NCBI GenBank assembly: GCA_051888775.1
Contig: JBJFCE010000104.1
Span: 1 to 26,722, forward strand
DNA length: 26,722 nucleotides
Source of the DNA: JBJFCE01 sp051888775
Lineage (GTDB): Bacteria; Bacillota; Clostridia; Lachnospirales; Lachnospiraceae
Direction: 5' to 3'
Below are positions 21,660 through 26,722 of the stretch, piece after piece. Below the pieces are notes generated by a model. That model saw nothing but the letters and a program-made list of their open reading frames with translations. It was not told where the DNA came from and ran no database searches. Position 1 is the stretch's first letter; every line of letters starts with the position of its first letter. A program made the position numbers and the translations under genes.

Positions 21660-22255
21660 TGGATCTGTACAGCGGATATATCAATCGATTAATCGAAGAA
21701 CTTTCGGCACTGCCCGGGATCGGAACGAAGTCGGCGCAGCGTCTGGCCTTTCATATTATCGGGATGCCAAAGGACAGAGTAAAGCGTTTGGCAGATACAT
21801 TGACAACGGCGAGGGAGAATGTCCGGTATTGTAAGGAGTGCTATACGCTGACAGATCAGGAGATCTGCCCGATCTGTGCCAATGCAAAGCGCGACCACGC
21901 TACGATTATGGTTGTGGAGAACACGAGAGACCTTGCGGCATATGAAAAGACGGGCAAGTACGAGGGTGTTTATCATGTACTGCACGGTGCGATTTCTCCG
22001 ATGCTCGGCATTGGACCGGGGGATATCAAACTCAAAGAGCTGATACAGCGCCTGCAGGGAGAGGTTAAAGAAGTCATCATTGCAACGAACTCCAGTCTGG
22101 AGGGCGAGACGACAGCAATGTATATCAGAAAGCTGATCGGAAATGCAGGGATTCGTGTAACCAGAATCGCAAGTGGTGTTCCGGTAGGCGGAGATCTGGA
22201 ATACATAGATGAGGTGACATTACTTCGGGCACTGGAAGGCAGAACGGAAATATAA
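21659..22255 (+). CDS. recR: Recombination mediator protein RecR
   Basis: A 198-aa protein that works with RecO/RecF to load RecA in gap repair. The helix-hairpin-helix is at about 15-33 (LPGIGTKSAQRLAFHI). The zinc finger has C58, C61, C70 and C73 (CKEC...CPIC). The Toprim domain starts at about 82 (TIMVVENTRDLAAYE) and includes NSSLEGETTAMYI (144-156), with the usual NPTVEGE region reading NSSLEGE. The start is fixed by GGAGGT (21643-21648) and by the 1-base overlap with the ybaB-like stop. Confidence 0.96.
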   Translation: MDLYSGYINRLIEELSALPGIGTKSAQRLAFHIIGMPKDRVKRLADTLTTARENVRYCKECYTLTDQEICPICANAKRDHATIMVVENTRDLAAYEKTGKYEGVYHVLHGAISPMLGIGPGDIKLKELIQRLQGEVKEVIIATNSSLEGETTAMYIRKLIGNAGIRVTRIASGVPVGGDLEYIDEVTLLRALEGRTEI

Positions 22256-22270
22256 AGAGGGAGAGAACAA

Positions 22271-23314
22271 ATGGCAGTAGCAAAGCGTATTTTCGGAAAA
22301 ACACCGGAAGGACAGGAGATAGAGATCTACAGTATTACAAATAAAAACGGTGTGTGCGCGGAGGTCATGACCTATGGAGCTACACTGGTCAATCTGCTGG
22401 TACCGGGAAAAGACGGAACGAAGGCCGACATCAATCTCGGCTATGATTGCATGGAGCCGTATACTGTCAATACAGACAATTTTGGAGCGACGATCGGTCC
22501 GAACTGTAATCGTATCGGCGGGGCATCTTTTATGTTGGATGGGAAGAAAATTCAGCTGGCAGTCAATGATGGTGTCAATAATCTGCACACGGATCTGCAG
22601 GCGGGAATTTCCAAAAAGGTATGGAAAGCAGAATGTACCGAGCGTGGAGTGAGCATGACGGTAACGAGTGCGGACGGTGAGCTGGGGCTGCCGGGAAACA
22701 AGGTATTTCGTGCAACGTATACATTAACGGATGAGAATGAACTGGAGCTTCATTATGAGGCAGAATCCGATAAGAACACATTGATCAATATGACAAATCA
22801 TGCCTATTTTAATCTGAAAGGACATGATCAGGACACCATTCATGATCATACCTTATGGATTCATGCGAGCCGTTATACCGAGCTTGTAAAAGGCGGCATC
22901 CCGAATGGGAAGATTGTTCCGGTCAAAGGAACACCGTTTGATTTTACAACGGAAAAGAAGATTGGGCAGGATGTGGATGGTGAACATCCGCAGACAAAAC
23001 TGGTCGGCGGCTATGATCACAATTTCGTGCTGGATGATTATGACGGTACGGTAAAATTGGCAGCACGTATGAGCTGTCCGGAAGCGGGAAGAACGATGGA
23101 GATTTATACAAATCTTCCGGGCATACAGGTATATACCGGTAACTTTATCGGAAAGCAGACAGCAAAGGAAGGCGCTGCCTATGACCGCAGGATGGGAGTT
23201 GCATTGGAAACCCAGTTTTTCCCGGATGCACCCAATCATCCGGAATTCCCGAGCGATATTTTCGGACCGGATCGAAAATATGACTATACGACAATTTATA
23301 AATTGTACTGGTAA
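22271..23314 (+). CDS. galM: Aldose 1-epimerase (mutarotase)
   Basis: A 347-aa enzyme that interconverts alpha and beta anomers of galactose or glucose. Landmarks are NCNRIGGASF (78-87) with Asn79 and Arg81, NNLHTD (103-108, normally N-x-LHGG), catalytic His177 in TNHAYFNL, GGYDHNFVL, and catalytic base Glu313 in GVALETQFFPDAPN. The length is normal for the family. The ribosome site AAAGAGGGAGA (22254-22264) precedes ATG 22271. It is 15 bases after recR and probably co-transcribed, ending at a strong terminator. The cofactor-free reaction and the specificity are inferred from the family. Confidence 0.95.
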   Translation: MAVAKRIFGKTPEGQEIEIYSITNKNGVCAEVMTYGATLVNLLVPGKDGTKADINLGYDCMEPYTVNTDNFGATIGPNCNRIGGASFMLDGKKIQLAVNDGVNNLHTDLQAGISKKVWKAECTERGVSMTVTSADGELGLPGNKVFRATYTLTDENELELHYEAESDKNTLINMTNHAYFNLKGHDQDTIHDHTLWIHASRYTELVKGGIPNGKIVPVKGTPFDFTTEKKIGQDVDGEHPQTKLVGGYDHNFVLDDYDGTVKLAARMSCPEAGRTMEIYTNLPGIQVYTGNFIGKQTAKEGAAYDRRMGVALETQFFPDAPNHPEFPSDIFGPDRKYDYTTIYKLYW

Positions 23315-23320
23315 AAGTTG

Positions 23321-23359
23321 AAAAAACGCGATGCATTTTCAGAATGCATCGCGTTTTTT
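23321..23359. terminator. Strong intrinsic terminator after galM
   Basis: A perfect 11-bp stem pairs CGCGATGCATT (23327-23337) with 23343-23353, flanked by A6 before and T6 after. The symmetric A/T tracts make it capable of acting in both directions. Confidence 0.96.
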
Positions 23360-23443
23360 GCGCTCTTTTGCATGATAGACATGCTATGGTTGATAGAAAA
23401 CGATAGCAAAATGTGCCGTTCGTGCGCGGGGAGTGAGGTTGTC

Positions 23444-24757
23444 ATGGAGGATGTATGGATTGTACCGAAGAATATCAGGCAGATAGGGGAAAGTCATGGC
23501 AGTATCAGCATTTACATAGAAGATTATGCCGCGACGTTTATCTCACAGTTTGCCAAAAATATAGGGGCATGTGCCGGGACAGGCGTTTGCTACGGAAAGA
23601 TTTATGAAGAAGCGGAGCGGACCAATATTGTGATCGAAGGAGTTGCAGTAAGCTCCGGCAGAGTGGAAAATGTCGAACAGATTTTTACACAAGAGCCTTA
23701 TCGTGAAGCGGAAAAAGAAGGGATATCCTGTTTCCCGAATCAACGGATGATCGGTAAAATGATAGTGGAGACTCAGATGCAGTATGTGACGGACAACCGT
23801 ATGCCGCAGATGTTTACCACAACGGGACTGTCGGCTGCGAGAGTGGAACTGGTGCTACAGGCGGGCAGGGAGGAAGGAATCAAGGGAATCTGGGTCGCTT
23901 CGCACGGAGCAGTGGAAAAGCTGGAAAATTATTATATCTATTATGATAGGAACGAAACGATGCAGAGTTATCTGATACGCTGGAACGAACAACTGCGCGG
24001 AGCGCAGCAGGAACGGGAGGAGCAGATCAGGGAACAGGAAGAAGTGCAGAGCATTATTTCTGAAAAAAAGCAGGAACCTTTTCCGATTTTGGAATGTGTG
24101 GCATGTCTGATACTGATTGTCGCGTGTGTAACAGGAATTGTCAGCATTAACAATTATCAGAGTCTGCAGGGAGTGGAGGAATCCATGCAGAATCTGGCAA
24201 GAAATTTTTACGGAGAGGATGAGACAGTATCCGAATCGGAATACGGACAGGGCGGCGAATATGCAGGAAAGCAGAATGAACAGGAAACAATTGCGGAGGG
24301 AACAGTAACTGATCTTCCGCTTTATACGCCACAGTCTGCGCGGGATGAAAATGCAGTGTCCGAGCAGGCGGATGCAGAAACTTTAAATGGAGGAACGGAA
24401 GACGGAGTGACAGGAAACTTGAATGAAGCCGGAGAAAATGAAGCCAGAGAAAATGAAACAGGAGAAAATGAGGCAGGAGAAAACGAAACCGGAGAAAACG
24501 AAGTTGCACAAGATCCGGAACGAGGCGAAAATGGCGGAGAAAATCTGGCTCAGTCAGATGCAGAGAGTCAGGCGGATGAAAGCATTGTGACACAGACGGT
24601 CAGCTATCAGGAATATGTTGTAAAGCCGGGAGATACCTTGAGCAGTATTTGCTATACTTTTTATCGGGACCGGAGTAAGGTGGATGAGGTATGCAGACTG
24701 AATGGCATCACAGATCCGGACATACTTGCAGTCGGTCAAAAAATTTTACTGCCATAA
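23444..24757 (+). CDS. Membrane-anchored LysM-domain protein
   Basis: A 437-aa bitopic protein. Residues 1-180 form an unrecognised cytoplasmic domain (MEDVWIVPKNIRQIG at the start). Residues 183-210 are a charged likely coiled coil and about 214-236 a membrane span. An acidic disordered region at 255-385 carries a five-residue repeat (GENEA/RENET type, five units, 330-354). The C-terminus is a LysM domain (389-437: YVVKPGDTLSSIC to GQKILLP) that would bind peptidoglycan outside. ATG 23444 is chosen because an in-frame 23318 TTG lies inside the terminator; GAGTGAGGT (23428-23436) is the site. The N-terminal domain resembles JAB/MPN-like domains fused to LysM in related Clostridia; this is a weak inference. 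Confidence 0.8.
   Translation: MEDVWIVPKNIRQIGESHGSISIYIEDYAATFISQFAKNIGACAGTGVCYGKIYEEAERTNIVIEGVAVSSGRVENVEQIFTQEPYREAEKEGISCFPNQRMIGKMIVETQMQYVTDNRMPQMFTTTGLSAARVELVLQAGREEGIKGIWVASHGAVEKLENYYIYYDRNETMQSYLIRWNEQLRGAQQEREEQIREQEEVQSIISEKKQEPFPILECVACLILIVACVTGIVSINNYQSLQGVEESMQNLARNFYGEDETVSESEYGQGGEYAGKQNEQETIAEGTVTDLPLYTPQSARDENAVSEQADAETLNGGTEDGVTGNLNEAGENEARENETGENEAGENETGENEVAQDPERGENGGENLAQSDAESQADESIVTQTVSYQEYVVKPGDTLSSICYTFYRDRSKVDEVCRLNGITDPDILAVGQKILLP
24431..24505 (+). repeat. Five tandem 15-bp repeats within the LysM gene
   Basis: Units begin at 24431, 24446, 24461, 24476 and 24491, each close to GGAGAAAATGAAGCC. They encode the Glu/Asn-rich linker and, being in-frame multiples of 15, can change length without disrupting the protein. 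Confidence 0.9.
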
Positions 24758-24830
24758 GCATAAATTTATGTTATTCTATAATAAGACAAACAAGCAGATA
24801 CGAAAAATGACGGATAAACGGGGAAGATAC

Positions 24831-26054
24831 ATGGCAGAAACAAGAAATGTCCGAAAGAATGGAACATATCCCAGAGTAGTAAAAAATACACATGCTCCAA
24901 ATGAAGAAAAAGTGGATTTTAAGGCGAAACTGCGCCGCCATAGACTGACGATATTTTATCGTCTGCTTTTGGTGTGCATTTTGATCGCGGCGGCAATCGT
25001 GATCTATATTGTATATGCCGAAAATAAAATTTATTCCGACTATACGGTAACCTCAGAACAGGAATGGACGGATTATAGCAGTCTGGAAATATTACCTTAT
25101 CACGGGCATTTACTGACTTACAGCAAGGATGGCATTGTGTGTTCCAGCACAAAGGGAAAAACTTTGTGGAATCAATCCTTTGAAATGCAGAATCCGATCG
25201 TATCTATCCGCGGAGAATATGTTGTTGTCGGTGATTATAACGGAACAACCGTATACATTATGAACGAAGCAGGAACCAAATGGACGATTGATACAAGAAT
25301 GCCGATTCGGGCACTGGATGTATCGGAAAAAGGAACTGTGATCGCTGTTCTGGATGAAGGTACGATTACGTGGATCTATCTGTACAGTAAAGAAGGCGAT
25401 GTTCTTTTACGGTCTCCGACCAGTATGCCTGATTATGGGTATCCGCTGAATGTCGCGATATCCGACGACAGCCTGATGATGGCGGTATCTTATCTGTATG
25501 CTGACAGCGGCACTATTACATCCAGAGTGGCATTTTATAATCTGAATGATGTGGGGGACAACTATCAGGATAATCTGGTAAGTGCATTCAGCTATCACGA
25601 TGCTGTGGTACCTATGGTACGTTTCCTTGATGATGAAACATCTTTTGCCGTAGCAGATAACCGACTGATGATCTATAGCGGCAAACAAATTCCTGCCAGC
25701 ACCAAAGAGATTATCTTATTAGAAGAAATTCAAAGCGTCTTTTACGGAGAAAATTATATCGGTCTGGTATATCTGAATACGGAAGGTACCGGGAAATATC
25801 GTCTGGATGTATATGATACCGCGGGAAATCTGGTACAACAATATGTCTTTGATCGGGAATATGACGATATTATTTTCAAAAATGAATTTGTTTATATTTA
25901 TAATGAAAGCGGATGCGATATTTATAATATGAAGGGTATCCTGAAGTATACGGGAGATTTTGAAATTTCGGTGGAATGTCTGATCCCGGGGGACACAAAA
26001 GAGAAGATGACCTTGGTAGGACGGGATACGATTTTGCATATCAGTTTAAATTAA
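24831..26054 (+). CDS. DUF5711-like membrane-anchored beta-propeller protein
   Basis: A 407-aa protein with a basic N-terminus, one membrane span at about 43-63 (LLLVCILIAAAIVIYIVYA) and a long extracytoplasmic region. That region has repeated beta-propeller-like strands (for example LLTYSKDGIVCSS, YVVVGDYNGTTVYIMN, ISVECLIPGD). This matches the DUF5711 type seen in Lachnospiraceae, often beside cvpA-like genes; its function is unknown. ATG 24831 is chosen because GGGGA (24820-24824) precedes it. ATG 24768 and 24807 are in frame but lack sites, and a 24702 start would overlap the LysM gene. Confidence 0.78.
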   Translation: MAETRNVRKNGTYPRVVKNTHAPNEEKVDFKAKLRRHRLTIFYRLLLVCILIAAAIVIYIVYAENKIYSDYTVTSEQEWTDYSSLEILPYHGHLLTYSKDGIVCSSTKGKTLWNQSFEMQNPIVSIRGEYVVVGDYNGTTVYIMNEAGTKWTIDTRMPIRALDVSEKGTVIAVLDEGTITWIYLYSKEGDVLLRSPTSMPDYGYPLNVAISDDSLMMAVSYLYADSGTITSRVAFYNLNDVGDNYQDNLVSAFSYHDAVVPMVRFLDDETSFAVADNRLMIYSGKQIPASTKEIILLEEIQSVFYGENYIGLVYLNTEGTGKYRLDVYDTAGNLVQQYVFDREYDDIIFKNEFVYIYNESGCDIYNMKGILKYTGDFEISVECLIPGDTKEKMTLVGRDTILHISLN

Positions 26055-26067
26055 AGAGGAAATACAT

Positions 26068-26535
26068 ATGAGCATTGTAATGGGAGCAGTTCTGGTTATT
26101 ATATTAATATTTGCCTTTAGAGGGCATTGCAAGGGAATCGCGATGGAGATAGCATCACTGATCTCCGTGCTGCTGTCACTCTTGGGCGTTGCATTGATCA
26201 TCCGCATGGTCGGAAGCTATCTGGAGGAAAATACAAGCGGAATCGTTCAGGCGCTGGTCTTTTTTGTGGTGTTGGCATTTTTGTCTCAGATATTTAGATT
26301 GATTATTACATCCTTAAAGATTCTGACGAAGCTTCCGGTAATTCATTTCCTGAACGGATTTCTGGGAATGATTGTGGGAATTGCAGAAGGTGTCGTCGTT
26401 GTATGGGCGCTGTTTATCGTAATTACCAAATATGATGTTGCGGGTCAGAGCCTGAATTGGCTTGAGCAGATTGCGGAAAATGATATTCTTTTCTATATGT
26501 ATGAAAAGAATCCGTTTGCAAGATTCTTTTTGTAA
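26068..26535 (+). CDS. CvpA family membrane protein
   Basis: A 155-aa protein with four predicted spans (2-17, 27-46, 58-80, 98-119), as expected for CvpA (colicin V production-type) proteins. Family members affect biofilm, secretion or envelope stress, with no agreed mechanism. The pattern FRGHCKGIAMEIASLIS (17-33) and the short glycine-rich fourth span (GFLGMIVGIAEG, 97-108) fit the family. It lies 13 bases after the DUF5711-like gene with AGAGGA (26055-26060) as ribosome site, so they form one operon. Confidence 0.82.
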   Translation: MSIVMGAVLVIILIFAFRGHCKGIAMEIASLISVLLSLLGVALIIRMVGSYLEENTSGIVQALVFFVVLAFLSQIFRLIITSLKILTKLPVIHFLNGFLGMIVGIAEGVVVVWALFIVITKYDVAGQSLNWLEQIAENDILFYMYEKNPFARFFL

Positions 26536-26657
26536 AAGCTTTTTTCGGAGAGACGGAATATCCCCTTGACGGAATGGGTGTAATACACCGAAAAAGAGCA
26601 TAAAAGTTTAACAAAAAAATCCGAAGAAATTTAATCAAAAAATTCTGAAAAACCATG

Positions 26658-26686
26658 TTGACAAACGGATATATGAGTGTTATTAT
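26658..26686 (+). promoter_or_regulatory. Strong promoter near the right edge
   Basis: TTGACA (26658-26663) and TATTAT (26681-26686) have 17-base spacing. Transcription would start near 26693, inside the following hairpin. Confidence 0.75.
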
Positions 26687-26688
26687 GA

Positions 26689-26721
26689 AGCTCCACCGCG
26701 AAAAGCGGCGGGGCTTTTTTT
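26689..26721 (+). terminator. Intrinsic terminator overlapping the promoter start region
   Basis: AGCTCCACCGC (26689-26699) pairs with GCGGCGGGGCT (26705-26715) around GAAAA with one A-C mismatch, followed by T7. It can end the CvpA transcript or cut short transcripts from the promoter at 26658. Confidence 0.8.
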
Positions 26722-26722
26722 C

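Noticed and set aside
23318..23443. N-terminal extension of the LysM protein from a TTG at 23318
   Set aside because: It would be encoded across the galM terminator hairpin and has no ribosome site; ATG 23444 has one.
24147..24593. A 148-aa Leu/Phe/His-rich open frame on the - strand in the LysM gene
   Set aside because: It mirrors the acidic repeat region of the + strand gene; the repetitive composition explains the open frame.
24777..24782. TATAAT before the DUF5711-like gene as a promoter
   Set aside because: No -35-like sequence at 15-19 bases upstream.
1..26722. CRISPR array, prophage or insertion-sequence transposase
   Set aside because: No regularly spaced identical repeats with unique spacers, no integrase or transposase domain and no phage structural gene were seen. 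E1 and E2 are palindromes without coding capacity.

Overview
The window looks like a chromosomal segment of a gut-type Lachnospiraceae (class Clostridia, Bacillota), with moderate GC and almost every gene on the + strand. The assignment rests on a T-box in front of metG, Bacillus-type SRP RNA sequence blocks, the dnaX-ybaB-recR cluster, a clostridial-style phosphofructokinase, and LysM, DUF5711 and CvpA proteins of Lachnospiraceae type. The genus cannot be fixed from sequence alone.

Layout. 0-3.2 kb: a Uma2-family nuclease-like protein, then a Met-specific T-box leader controlling metG. 3.2-7.4 kb: an alpha/beta hydrolase, a small secreted protein, a D-lactate dehydrogenase-like enzyme, a 160-bp palindromic element (E1), a GNAT acetyltransferase and a DUF624/YesL-like membrane protein. 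7.4-10.1 kb: a pair of 19-bp direct repeats, a UgpC/MsmX-type sugar ABC ATPase without cognate permeases, a CdaR/PucR-type regulator, and a second palindromic element (E2, 187 bp) with the same core design as E1. 10.1-11.85 kb: an unrecognised two-domain protein and tadA.

11.85-16.03 kb: an apparent accessory cassette led by a consensus promoter. It holds a 32-codon ORF, a small secreted protein whose signal peptide is split by a one-base frameshift, a lipoprotein, two six-TM permeases and a BcrA/LanF-like ATPase. It resembles a bacteriocin-immunity or peptide-export ABC unit. 16.04-18.2 kb: an SRP RNA (ffs) with its own promoter and tandemly repeated 3' ends, a yybP-ykoY (Mn2+) riboswitch with a two-state hairpin platform, a CaCA-family cation exchanger, a Cys-containing secreted protein and a 47-aa membrane peptide. 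18.2-26.7 kb: tRNA-Ser(CGA) on the - strand, pfkA, dnaX (with an in-phase A AAA AAG heptamer), ybaB, recR, galM, a LysM membrane protein, a DUF5711-like protein and a CvpA-like protein, ending in a promoter that runs straight into a terminator.

Reading as a whole: the order tadA - ffs - dnaX - ybaB - recR is the ancestral Bacillota order (as in Bacillus subtilis). Here it is opened at two places, by the ABC cassette between tadA and ffs, and by the exchanger, tRNA and pfkA between ffs and dnaX. The most novel-looking items are the two palindromic elements with a shared, covarying core and the frameshifted peptide/ABC cassette.
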